DNA of 31,057 bases from assembly GCA_910578785.1 (NCBI GenBank), contig CAJTSJ010000030.1:1-31057 (forward strand). The letters are read 5' to 3'. The notes below the pieces were generated by a model. That model had not been told where the DNA came from and made no database searches. It saw only the letters and a list, made by a program, of their open reading frames with translations. The stretch is from an uncultured Muribaculum sp. (GTDB lineage: Bacteria > Bacteroidota > Bacteroidia > Bacteroidales > Muribaculaceae). The position numbers and the translations under genes were made by a program. This document shows positions 24,078-31,057 of this stretch, piece after piece (the first letter of the stretch is position 1; each line of letters begins with the position of its first letter).

Positions 24078-26897
24078 ATGGCCAGGTTAGCGAAACTTCT
24101 TATTGCAACCTCGATTTTGCTGGCATCGGTTGCATCATCGGCGCAACAGATTGTACCGGCTCCGATGGACGACGTAAACGGTGTGGTGGACAATACTGTC
24201 GACAGTCTGAACAAGGCTCGGACGGAACGTCCGGTTGCCGGTTCGACGCGAAAGGGCTCCAATCCGGTGCTGTTCCTTGTCGGCAATTCAACCATGCGTA
24301 CCGGAACCCTTGGCAACGGCGACAACGGTCAGTGGGGATGGGGATATTTCATTCCCGAATATTTTGATTCGGATAGAATTACGGTCGAAAATCATGCGCT
24401 CGGAGGTATGAGCAGCAGGACATTCTACAATCGGTTGTGGGCCGATGTTCTCAAAGGTGTCAGAAGTGGCGACTGGGTGATAATAGAGCTTGGACACAAC
24501 GATAACGGTCCGTATGACAGCGGACGTGCCAGAGCCTCCATCCCCGGCACCGGCGATGAGAGTCTGGCCGTGGTGATTAAAGAAACCGGTCAGCGCGATA
24601 CGGTGTACACTTACGGCGAATACATGCGTCGCTTCGTGCGTGAAGTAAAGGACAAGGGTGCATACCCCATATTGTTTTCGCTCACTCCGCGCAATGCGTG
24701 GGACGATAAGGACAGTACTGTGATAACCCGCGTCAACCGCACGTTCGGTCTGTGGGCGCGTCAGGTAGCAGAGAGCGAGGATGTTCCGTTTGTGGATTTG
24801 AACGAGATTACGGCAAGCAAGTTCGAGCGTTTCGGAAAGGACAAAGTCAAGACCATGTTCTATCTTGACCGTATACATACGTCGGAGTTCGGTGCGCGTG
24901 TCAATGCCGAGTCGGCTGTCGAGGGAATAATGGCCCTTGAGGGAGTCGGACTTAGGGAATATATTATCCCTGCTAATCACGACACTCTGACCGGTTCCTC
25001 CCGAAAACCTGGTTGTCCCGTAGTGTTTACTATAGGCGACAGCACGGTCAAGAACGAGGATTGCGATGACGACAGCATGTGGGGCTGGGGAAGTGTGCTG
25101 GCTGAATATTTCGACACTGGCAGAATAAGCGTGGAGAATCATGCCATGGCCGGACGCAGTGCCCGCACGTTCCTTGACGAGGGACGTTGGGACAAGGTGT
25201 ACAATGCCCTTCGGCCGGGCGACTTCGTGATAATGCAGTTCGGCCACAATGACGGCGGCGACATCAATGTCGGCAAGGCTCGTGGGGAGCTCCACGGTGC
25301 CGGACCCGAAAGCAAGGTGTTCAGAATGGAGAAGGATGGCCGAAACAAAGTGATATACACTTACGGTTGGTACTTGCGCAAATTCATAATGGACGCTAAG
25401 GAGAAGGGTGCCATACCCATTGTCCTGAGCCATACGCCGAGAAACAAATGGCGCGGTGGCCTCATTGAGAGCAACGCCGGAGATTTCGGTCTGTGGGCAC
25501 GACAGGCCGCGCGTCAGGCCGGGGCTTACTTCATCGATTTGAATAAATTGTCAGGCAGTAAGTTGCACGCGCTCGGCGAAGGAAATACCGGTGAATATTT
25601 CAAGAACGACCACACACATTCGTCGCTCAAAGGCGCAAGACTAAATGCAGAAAGCATCGTGGAGGGTATCCGCGGTCTGGACTGTGGACTGAAGGGCTAC
25701 TTGAAGCCGATGTCTATCAGTGTGGGAAGTGGCGACGATGTCCCTGACTACAATGACTTTGACGGCTACGGATATGATTTTAATACAAGACCATCCAACG
25801 ACGGCCGTAGACCCTATTATTTTTCTGCCAGGGTGCCTGACGGGAATTATATGGTAACTATGGTGCTTGGCGACAGACATCGCAAGTCGTCTACCGTTGT
25901 CAGGGCCGAATGCCGCAGGCTGATGCTTGACGAGGTCACTCTTGAAAAGGGTGAAATTAAGGAATATGCATTCGTTGTCAACAAGCGTAGCCCGGCCATT
26001 GACCTCCGTGACTCTGTACGACTGAATGACCGTGAAATCGGCATTCCTTCCTGGGACGACAAGCTTACGCTCGAAATCACAGGGCATGCGCCTGCGGTCG
26101 AAAGCATTTCAATACGTCCTGTAGAGGCCGGCGACAGCGTGACCACACTGTTTCTGTGCGGAAACAGCACTGTGGTCGATCAGGCCGATGAGCCTTGGAC
26201 CAGCTGGGGACAGATTGTCCCGGCATATTTCGATAGGCATGTCGCGGTTTCAAATAATGCTGAAAGCGGAGAGAGTGCAACATCCTTTATTGCCAAAAAA
26301 CGTCTTGACAAAGTGCTGTCGATGGCTAAGCCGGGCGATTGGCTGATGGTTGAATTCGGCCACAACGACCAGAAGGAGAGAGGTGCCGGCAGAGGTGCTT
26401 ATTATAACTTCGCCACAAACCTGAAAATATTCGTTGACAAGGCGCGTGAAGCCGGGTTGAACGTGGTGTTTGTCACTCCTACTGCCAGACGGTCGTTTGA
26501 TGCCACAGGCAAGGTGGTCGACACCCACGCCGATTATCCGGATGCCATGCGAGAAGTAGCCATGCGCGAAGCAATCCCTGTGGTGGAGTTGAACGCCATG
26601 ACCAAAGAACTTTATGGGGCTATGGGGGTCGAAGGCTCGAAAAAGGCTTTTGTGCATTATCCCGCCGGAACCTATCCGAATCAGCCGAAGCCCTTGGCCG
26701 ACAACACTCATTTCAACCAATATGGCGCGACCCAGGTGGCTAAATGTGTGCTGGAAGGATTGCGTGAAGTGTCTCCACGGCTTGCCGGACACTTCAAAGG
26801 GGAGGTAACCTTTTCACCCTCTAGGCCGGACAACGCTGATTTATTTTATTGGCCTGAATCAATATCGGTCAGTGTCGAGAAACCTTATGGTAATTAA
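24078..26897 (+). CDS. Triple SGNH-domain rhamnogalacturonan acetylesterase (CE12-like)
   Basis: 939 residues with a signal peptide (cleavage near SSA|QQ at 20-22). Three separate SGNH/GDSL hydrolase domains can be traced, each with the complete catalytic set. Domain 1 (about 62-290): Ser71 in VGNST, GHND at 139-142, D264/H267 in DRIH. Domain 2 (about 312-535): Ser322 in IGDST, GHND at 389-392, D511/H514 in DHTH. Between domains 2 and 3 lies a beta-sandwich insert (about 545-682, with YDFNTRPSNDG and YYFSARVPDGNY), a likely carbohydrate-binding or malectin-like module. Domain 3 (about 686-905): Ser697 in CGNST, GHND at 761-764, D875/H878 in DNTH. CE12 enzymes remove O-acetyl groups from GalA in RG-I, which fits the operon. 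The gene starts 3 bp after PL11. Domains 1 and 2 resemble each other more than domain 3, judging from shared stretches such as YTYG and FGLWARQ. Confidence 0.85.
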   Translation: MARLAKLLIATSILLASVASSAQQIVPAPMDDVNGVVDNTVDSLNKARTERPVAGSTRKGSNPVLFLVGNSTMRTGTLGNGDNGQWGWGYFIPEYFDSDRITVENHALGGMSSRTFYNRLWADVLKGVRSGDWVIIELGHNDNGPYDSGRARASIPGTGDESLAVVIKETGQRDTVYTYGEYMRRFVREVKDKGAYPILFSLTPRNAWDDKDSTVITRVNRTFGLWARQVAESEDVPFVDLNEITASKFERFGKDKVKTMFYLDRIHTSEFGARVNAESAVEGIMALEGVGLREYIIPANHDTLTGSSRKPGCPVVFTIGDSTVKNEDCDDDSMWGWGSVLAEYFDTGRISVENHAMAGRSARTFLDEGRWDKVYNALRPGDFVIMQFGHNDGGDINVGKARGELHGAGPESKVFRMEKDGRNKVIYTYGWYLRKFIMDAKEKGAIPIVLSHTPRNKWRGGLIESNAGDFGLWARQAARQAGAYFIDLNKLSGSKLHALGEGNTGEYFKNDHTHSSLKGARLNAESIVEGIRGLDCGLKGYLKPMSISVGSGDDVPDYNDFDGYGYDFNTRPSNDGRRPYYFSARVPDGNYMVTMVLGDRHRKSSTVVRAECRRLMLDEVTLEKGEIKEYAFVVNKRSPAIDLRDSVRLNDREIGIPSWDDKLTLEITGHAPAVESISIRPVEAGDSVTTLFLCGNSTVVDQADEPWTSWGQIVPAYFDRHVAVSNNAESGESATSFIAKKRLDKVLSMAKPGDWLMVEFGHNDQKERGAGRGAYYNFATNLKIFVDKAREAGLNVVFVTPTARRSFDATGKVVDTHADYPDAMREVAMREAIPVVELNAMTKELYGAMGVEGSKKAFVHYPAGTYPNQPKPLADNTHFNQYGATQVAKCVLEGLREVSPRLAGHFKGEVTFSPSRPDNADLFYWPESISVSVEKPYGN

Positions 26898-26917
26898 ACA
26901 TGCTTTAGAATAATCTT

Positions 26918-28342
26918 ATGAAAAAACTTAAAGTGTTGGCGTCCGTACTGCCTATTCTTCTGTGCGGGTGCCATGACAGCAAAAGAAATACTGCGGTCGA
27001 GGAAATCAACGATTCGACCACTCCGTTGCACCTCTTGAAGCCTGACTACACGACTCCGTACGGCAAACTGACAGTCGGTCAGATACGTAAGGATGTCGAC
27101 CGCGTCTTCCGTTACATCGATTCGGTCACCCCCGCCAAGGTTGTAGACGGAGAGGGAAGAGAAATTGCCGATTTGACCAACCTGCCCGACGATGCAAAGC
27201 TCAACCAGGGCACCTACCGTCTGACGAGCTACGAATGGGCCGTTATGTACATGGCGCTCCTGCGTGCTTCGCGACTGTTGGACGAACCTCGCTATAAGGA
27301 TTACGTCACCGACCGTGTCGGATTTTTGGCCAAGTGTGCTCCGGCCTTCGCCGAGCTGGCCGTGCGTACAGGCAAGCCCGACGGTCAGATGCGACAGGTG
27401 GTGTCGCCCGCCTCGCTTGACGATGCCGGAGCCATGTCCGCCGCATTTATGCTCACTGCGATGGCTGATTCCACGCTTGATTTGTCAGGATTGATTGAGA
27501 ATTACTACAATATAGTCGAGAACGTCGCTTACAGACTCCCTGACGGGACGATAGCACGCAACCGTCCGCATCACAATTCGGTATGGCTCGACGACATGTT
27601 CATGGCTCTCCCGGCGATGGCAGTGCGCAGTGCATATACGGGCGATGGCCGGACGCTTGATGAATCCGGACGTATTGCCGGACAGTTCATCGACAGAATG
27701 TGGATTCCCGAGAAGAGTCTGTTTCGCCACGGCTATGTCGATGGTATGGTGGAGCAACCGTCTATGGCGTGGGGACGTGCCAACGGATGGGCTATACTCA
27801 CGTTGTGTCAGTTACTTGATTACATGCACGGTCAGCACCCTGCCCGTGAGAAATTGCTGACCACTATGAGGAGCCACATAAAGGGCTTGGCCTCACTCCA
27901 GGGTAAGGACGGATTCTGGCACCAGCTTCTCGACCGCGACGATTCGTATGAAGAGACATCGGCCACTGCGATATTCACCTATTGTATAGCCCACGCCATC
28001 AACGAGGGGTGGATTGATGCCACGGTCTATGGCCCGGTGGCACACCTTGGATGGGAGGCGCTATCCACTAAAATCAACACCAAGGGCGAGATCGAGGGCG
28101 TATGTGTCGGTACTGGAATGGGCTTTGATCCCGCATTCTATTACTATCGTCCGGTTAGCGTTAAGGCGGCGCACGGCTACGGCCCCGCCATATTGGCAGG
28201 AGCTGAGATGGTGCGTCTGCTCGACACATACTATCCGCGGGTCAACGACAGCGGTGTCCACTACTACAAAGTCGATCCGGAGACCGACGTGCCAATATTC
28301 AGCCTTGACGCCAATGGCAAGGCCATGGAAATACTTCATTGA
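26918..28342 (+). CDS. GH105 unsaturated rhamnogalacturonyl hydrolase, lipoprotein
   Basis: 474 residues. The N-terminus is a lipoprotein signal with lipobox LCGC (Cys18), so the enzyme should be membrane-anchored, most likely facing the periplasm. The remainder is an (alpha/alpha)6 barrel with family features: LTSYEWAVMYMALLRASRLL (about 102-121), WLDDMFMALPAM (223-234) holding the catalytic Asp candidate D225 or D226, SMAWGRANGW (282-291), and GFWHQLLDRDDSYEETSATAIF (about 345-365). GH105 hydrolyses the unsaturated galacturonate from the non-reducing end of lyase-made RG-I fragments, following PL11. The released sugar rearranges to the KduI substrate, linking this operon to 3692-8078. It starts 20 bp after the CE12-like gene and overlaps the next start by 1 bp (TGATG). 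Confidence 0.9.
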   Translation: MKKLKVLASVLPILLCGCHDSKRNTAVEEINDSTTPLHLLKPDYTTPYGKLTVGQIRKDVDRVFRYIDSVTPAKVVDGEGREIADLTNLPDDAKLNQGTYRLTSYEWAVMYMALLRASRLLDEPRYKDYVTDRVGFLAKCAPAFAELAVRTGKPDGQMRQVVSPASLDDAGAMSAAFMLTAMADSTLDLSGLIENYYNIVENVAYRLPDGTIARNRPHHNSVWLDDMFMALPAMAVRSAYTGDGRTLDESGRIAGQFIDRMWIPEKSLFRHGYVDGMVEQPSMAWGRANGWAILTLCQLLDYMHGQHPAREKLLTTMRSHIKGLASLQGKDGFWHQLLDRDDSYEETSATAIFTYCIAHAINEGWIDATVYGPVAHLGWEALSTKINTKGEIEGVCVGTGMGFDPAFYYYRPVSVKAAHGYGPAILAGAEMVRLLDTYYPRVNDSGVHYYKVDPETDVPIFSLDANGKAMEILH

Positions 28343-29265
28343 TGAACCGAATGTCGATAATGAAAAAATTTTGCTTGACAACAGCCTTGGCTTTGTTGTC
28401 GCTTTCCTCAGCCATAGCGCAGACCGATGCCTATATCAAGTTGAATGACCACCACGGCAAGCACCCGAGAGTGGTGTCCGTGGCATATCCAGGCGATGCC
28501 AACACGCTGGACATGTACAACAGCATCTACGGCCATGGCGCCGTAATAGAAAATCCATGGGTCGCCTACCGTGTCTATATGGATCATCGTCAGAGCCTCG
28601 ACCTTTATGTGAAGCATCGTCCGGGGCTCGAACTTGACATTACCGGATTCTACACCACTTCCGAACAGATGGCCGACGGCTATGGGTGCGACGTGCTGTG
28701 GGCAGGCGGCAGCATCGGGGCGGGGTCGTTTCGTGGATGGCAGAACGAAGTTCCGGTCACCATTGACTCAGTAGGTACGAGGACTCAGCCTGTCATATCG
28801 CCCCGATGCGTAGAAGTGAAGGATGTCCGTTGGGTTTATAATGGCCACCACATTGACATGACCCAGCGCTACAGCGTCAGTCCTGATTCGCGTGACTTGT
28901 GGGTGGAGATTGACATGTCCGGACATGAGCCGGCCGACCTGTTCTGCACGGGCATACAGAAGCTTGAGTCTGGCAACATGGGATTTATAACCGTCGATGG
29001 CGTAGGGGCTTCATGGGGAAGCAATGTGCCCGACAAGGCTCGTCCGGAACTGGTAGAACAAGTGGGATTGTCAATATTCGTAAACCCTGAAAATATAGTG
29101 GATGTGCGCGAAGACGAGCTGAACTATCTGTTCATAGTGCGTCCCGACCATAACGGTAAAATCCGCTACCGCGTCCGCTCGTGCGGTGATCGCGAAGACG
29201 GCGGATTTAAGTCCGCCACCGACTGGTTCTCCCACATCCGTGCCTTATCGCGCCATAACCCCTAA
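28342..29265 (+). CDS. Second DUF4861-type exported protein
   Basis: 307 residues from ATG 28342, which overlaps the GH105 stop as TGATG and suggests coupled translation; ATG 28360 (MKKFC) is an alternative. A signal peptide ends near AIA|QT. Unlike the homologue at 4509 it has no lipobox, so it should be soluble in the periplasm or secreted. The domain shows the same order of features: YGHGAVIENPWVAYRVYMD, GYGCDVLWAGGSIGAGSFRGW, an RCVEVKDVRWVYNG segment, and a C-terminal strand pattern. The C-terminal part is shorter than in the kdu-operon protein. Function is unknown. Its position as last gene of an RG-I operon suggests action on, or binding of, unsaturated GalA-containing products. Confidence concerns both gene reality (high) and family assignment (moderate). 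Confidence 0.75.
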   Translation: MNRMSIMKKFCLTTALALLSLSSAIAQTDAYIKLNDHHGKHPRVVSVAYPGDANTLDMYNSIYGHGAVIENPWVAYRVYMDHRQSLDLYVKHRPGLELDITGFYTTSEQMADGYGCDVLWAGGSIGAGSFRGWQNEVPVTIDSVGTRTQPVISPRCVEVKDVRWVYNGHHIDMTQRYSVSPDSRDLWVEIDMSGHEPADLFCTGIQKLESGNMGFITVDGVGASWGSNVPDKARPELVEQVGLSIFVNPENIVDVREDELNYLFIVRPDHNGKIRYRVRSCGDREDGGFKSATDWFSHIRALSRHNP

Positions 29266-29457
29266 AATTACCTGTAAAAAGTTACAAGCCCAACCCGTGG
29301 AGCTGGATTCGATAGAGTGCAGTTGGCAACATAGGGGCAATCCATATGCACCGTCATTTCGGCTTGAGCTGATATTTGCGTTTGTTGTCCTTACAGACGC
29401 ATAACATTAGAGGATGTTCGCCATTACTGAGCGTTTTAGATTTGTAACACAGCACTT
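29266..29457. other. Gap between RG-I operon and IS
   Basis: No gene, strong terminator hairpin or promoter is evident. A short plus-strand frame to about 29404 overlaps the end of the DUF4861 gene in another frame and shows no recognisable features. Confidence 0.4.
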
Positions 29458-29481
29458 TAAAGGGTCAATGTAAAAAGGCGG

Positions 29482-29515
29482 TTGTTAAAAATAATGTCAA
29501 AGATAGCTAACTTTG
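29482..29515 (+). promoter_or_regulatory. Candidate IS promoter
   Basis: TTG (29482-29484) and TAACTTTG (29508-29515, an exact TAnnTTTG match) are separated by 23 bp. The ATG of the first IS gene begins 5 nt after the -7 element, so the transcript would be nearly or completely leaderless. Confidence 0.5.
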
Positions 29516-29519
29516 CCGA

Positions 29520-29867
29520 ATGAAACAATGGCAAGTACTGAAAACGATTTTCCCGGAAATAATCACGGATAATTTTGAGTTTATGGATTATCAAGAGTCA
29601 GCAGATCGTCTGGACTACTGGCTCGATGAACGCGGCTATATGTCACGCGAGGACTATAAGAAAGGGACAGTGCGTGAATACGGCTTTACGGAAGAACGCG
29701 TGATACAGGATTTTCCCATACGAGGGAAGGCTGTGTATCTGCATGTACGACGGCGAAAGTGGCGTGATACAGAAGACGGTAGTATCTTCACTTATGACTA
29801 CGATCTGACGGAAGAAGGCAGCCACCTGGCCCCGGAGTTCGTGGCTTTTTTAAAAGAGGAGGATTGA
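29520..29867 (+). CDS. ISAon1-type transposase, N-terminal region protein (orfA)
   Basis: 115 residues. The start (LKTIFPEIITDNFEFMDYQES) and the WLDERGY ... YLHVRRRKWRD pattern match the small first frame of ISAon1-family elements, which carries the DNA-binding N-terminal portion of the transposase. It ends with TGA at 29865-29867, preceded by an AGAGGAGG stretch (29855-29862) at the point where the second frame takes over. Part of a two-gene IS; intact over its length. Confidence 0.75.
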   Translation: MKQWQVLKTIFPEIITDNFEFMDYQESADRLDYWLDERGYMSREDYKKGTVREYGFTEERVIQDFPIRGKAVYLHVRRRKWRDTEDGSIFTYDYDLTEEGSHLAPEFVAFLKEED

Positions 29868-30846
29868 GTCAACACCTGAAAGCATCCGTTCGATAGGCGC
29901 ACACTACGGAGTCAATGGCGCTAATCTCTCGCGCCAGTACAAGGAAGTATTCAGCGGTTACAGGCATTGGCCTCAGATGAGTCATGCCAATGAGTATGTG
30001 CTATATCCGCAGAACATCGGGCCTAATCTTGCCATCGATGAGTCATCTCTCAGCTGCGGCGAACTCTATACCTTTGTCACCAACCGCGACGCACACGGCG
30101 GAAAGGGGGCGATGGTTGCCGCCATCCGCGGCACCAAGGCCGAGACGGTCATTGCTGTGCTGGAGAAGATACCCCTTGCCAGACGCAAGACTGTCAGGGA
30201 GATAACACTTGACCTATCATCGTCCATGATGCTGATAGCCCGCCGGTCATTCCCGAAAGCTACCGTGACCAACGACCGGTTTCATGTGCACAAGCTCTAT
30301 TACGACGCGATAGACGAGTTGCGCATATCTCTCAGATGGATGGCGCGCGACATTGAGAACGAGGAGATTGCCCGGTGCCGCAAGGACGGCATCCAATACG
30401 TTCCGTTCCGTCATGCCAACGGTGACACACGCAAACAGTTGCTTGCCCGTGCTAAATATATACTTACCAAACACGCAGTTAAATGGACTAAATCTCAACA
30501 GTGGAGAGCCGACATTATTTTTGAATATTATCCCGAACTTAAACGGGCTTATGATCTTGCAATGGACCTGACAGATATATTCAATCAAAAGGTTGATAAG
30601 AATACTGCCAGACTTAATCTTGCCCGATGGTATGACAAAGTCGAAGAAATGGATGGAGGACAGTTCCGAACCGTGACCGAGACGTTCCGCAACCACTATG
30701 ACACAATACTTAACTACTTTGTTAACCGGTCAACTAATGCCGGCGCCGAGTCCTTCAACGCAAAGGTCAAGGCTTTCAGAAGCCAGTTCCGGGGCGTAAC
30801 AGACATCCCTTTCTTCCTTTTCAGGCTCTCGAAGTTATGCGCCTAA
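29854..30846 (+). CDS. ISAon1-type DDE transposase, catalytic region (orfB)
   Basis: This frame is open from 29854 (after a TAA at 29851) to TAA at 30844-30846, in the +1 frame relative to orfA. Homologous sequence (ESTPESIRSIGAHYGVNG) is already present before the first ATG at 29977, so either a frameshift from orfA or a non-ATG start (ATT at 29863) is needed to make the complete protein. Counting from that ATG, the ISL3-like DDE residues appear as D21 in LAIDES, D79 or D100 (ITLDLS / TNDRFHV) and E258 in NAGAESFNAK. No internal stop disrupts the catalytic part, so the element may be active. The C-terminus (FFLFRLSKLCA) matches the usual end of the family. Confidence 0.75.
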   Translation, partial: KRRIESTPESIRSIGAHYGVNGANLSRQYKEVFSGYRHWPQMSHANEYVLYPQNIGPNLAIDESSLSCGELYTFVTNRDAHGGKGAMVAAIRGTKAETVIAVLEKIPLARRKTVREITLDLSSSMMLIARRSFPKATVTNDRFHVHKLYYDAIDELRISLRWMARDIENEEIARCRKDGIQYVPFRHANGDTRKQLLARAKYILTKHAVKWTKSQQWRADIIFEYYPELKRAYDLAMDLTDIFNQKVDKNTARLNLARWYDKVEEMDGGQFRTVTETFRNHYDTILNYFVNRSTNAGAESFNAKVKAFRSQFRGVTDIPFFLFRLSKLCA

Positions 30847-30964
30847 AAAAATCTTCACTCGGATAGTTTTTTAACATTTCAACCATGTTTTGCTGCTGAC
30901 CCTTTACATCTCGGTTTACAGAAGATGTGAAACTGTGCTGTAATTGGAAGTTTATAAAAGAAAA

Positions 30965-30995
30965 CAAGCAGTCAGATTTTGTATCTAACTGCTTG
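30965..30995 (-). terminator. Terminator of the tRNA-Lys gene
   Basis: CAAGCAGT (30965-30972) pairs with ACTGCTTG (30988-30995), extended inward by AGAT/ATCT past one mismatch. On the minus strand the hairpin is followed by TTTTCTTTT. It begins 9 bp after the tRNA 3' end. Confidence 0.75.
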
Positions 30996-31003
30996 ATTTT
31001 CTG

Positions 31004-31057
31004 TGATCCGCCTGGGGCTCGAACCCAGGACCCCAACATTAAAAGTGTTGTGCTCTA
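31004..31057 (-). tRNA. tRNA-Lys (anticodon TTT), 3' part; 5' end beyond the window
   Basis: On the minus strand: anticodon stem CAACA/TGTTG around the loop CTTTTAA (anticodon TTT at 31043-31041), a T-arm CTGGG-TTCGAGC-CCCAG (31028-31012) and the acceptor 3' strand GCGGATC (31011-31005) with discriminator A (31004). No complete CCA is encoded. The D-arm begins (TAGAGCAC) but the gene leaves the window at 31057. Confidence 0.9.

Larger units (their letters stand above)
29458..30906 (+). mobile_element. ISAon1-like insertion sequence
   Basis: About 1.45 kb holding two transposase frames. The ends share TAAAGGGTCA (29458-29467) with its exact inverse TGACCCTTTA (30897-30906). Similarity continues inward in a looser form (GGTTG and TTAAAAA in matching order on both sides), as expected for imperfect terminal inverted repeats of 35-40 bp. 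I find no clear target-site duplication, so the exact ends are uncertain by a few bases, or the insertion is old. It sits between the RG-I operon and a tRNA-Lys gene and does not interrupt either. Confidence 0.7.

Noticed and set aside
24288..25433. Long minus-strand frame opposite the triple SGNH esterase (381 codons)
   Set aside because: The plus strand carries three complete catalytic sets; the antisense translation is His/Val-rich without motifs.
29186..29404. Short frame running past the end of the second DUF4861 gene
   Set aside because: It overlaps that gene in a different frame and shows no motif, promoter or conserved start.
29846..29867. Classic -1 slippery site (T TTA AAA) joining IS orfA to orfB
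   Set aside because: A -1 shift here leads into a frame that reaches a stop within about 14 codons; orfB lies in the +1 frame.

Overview
This window looks like part of a Bacteroidales chromosome. A Muribaculaceae-like gut bacterium is my best guess; that is inference, not a database result. The signs are TAnnTTTG-type promoters, an AraC-type regulator built from hybrid two-component parts, many signal-peptide or lipoprotein glycan-degrading enzymes, a T9SS-like C-terminal domain, and an ISAon1-type IS. Most of the window is devoted to pectin, especially rhamnogalacturonan-I (RG-I), breakdown and catabolism of the unsaturated uronate it yields.

Layout, left to right. Positions 1-260 hold the end of an unrecognised protein. 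At 405-2325 a 5'-truncated GH43/CBM6 remnant overlaps a GH71/99-like gene, with a 22-bp repeat array at the truncation point. argE (M20 deacetylase, minus strand) occupies 2422-3483. A tight operon at 3692-8078 encodes KduD, a DUF4861 lipoprotein, an orphan PTS galactitol-type EIIC and a KduI that carries a signal peptide. Then come ogt (8160-8708) and, convergent and overlapping it, a reduced HTCS-like regulator (8692-9903). Divergent from the regulator is an 861-residue fusion of two alpha/beta-hydrolases and a GH43 arabinanase (10120-12705). After it lie a GIY-YIG protein (12889-13449), a 466-bp gap, and a 1892-residue C10 protease with BspA-type LRR blocks (13916-19594).

The right third is one operon, 19773-29265: GH2 beta-galactosidase, PL11 rhamnogalacturonan lyase (split by a one-base frameshift), a polypeptide with three SGNH/CE12-type esterase domains, GH105 unsaturated rhamnogalacturonyl hydrolase, and a second DUF4861 protein. 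An ISAon1-like element (about 29458-30906) and the 3' part of a tRNA-Lys gene (minus strand, cut by the window edge) close the window.

How the genes may work together: the right operon strips acetyl groups and galactose from RG-I, cleaves its backbone, and releases 4,5-unsaturated galacturonate through GH105. The arabinanase fusion would remove arabinan side chains and possibly their ester decorations. Unsaturated galacturonate rearranges to the substrate of KduI. Because KduI here has an export signal while KduD does not, the simplest model is isomerisation in the periplasm, import by the orphan EIIC without phosphorylation, and reduction by KduD to 2-keto-3-deoxygluconate in the cytoplasm. 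DUF4861 proteins occur in both operons, which suggests an uncharacterised step in the same route. No SusC/SusD pair is visible in the window.
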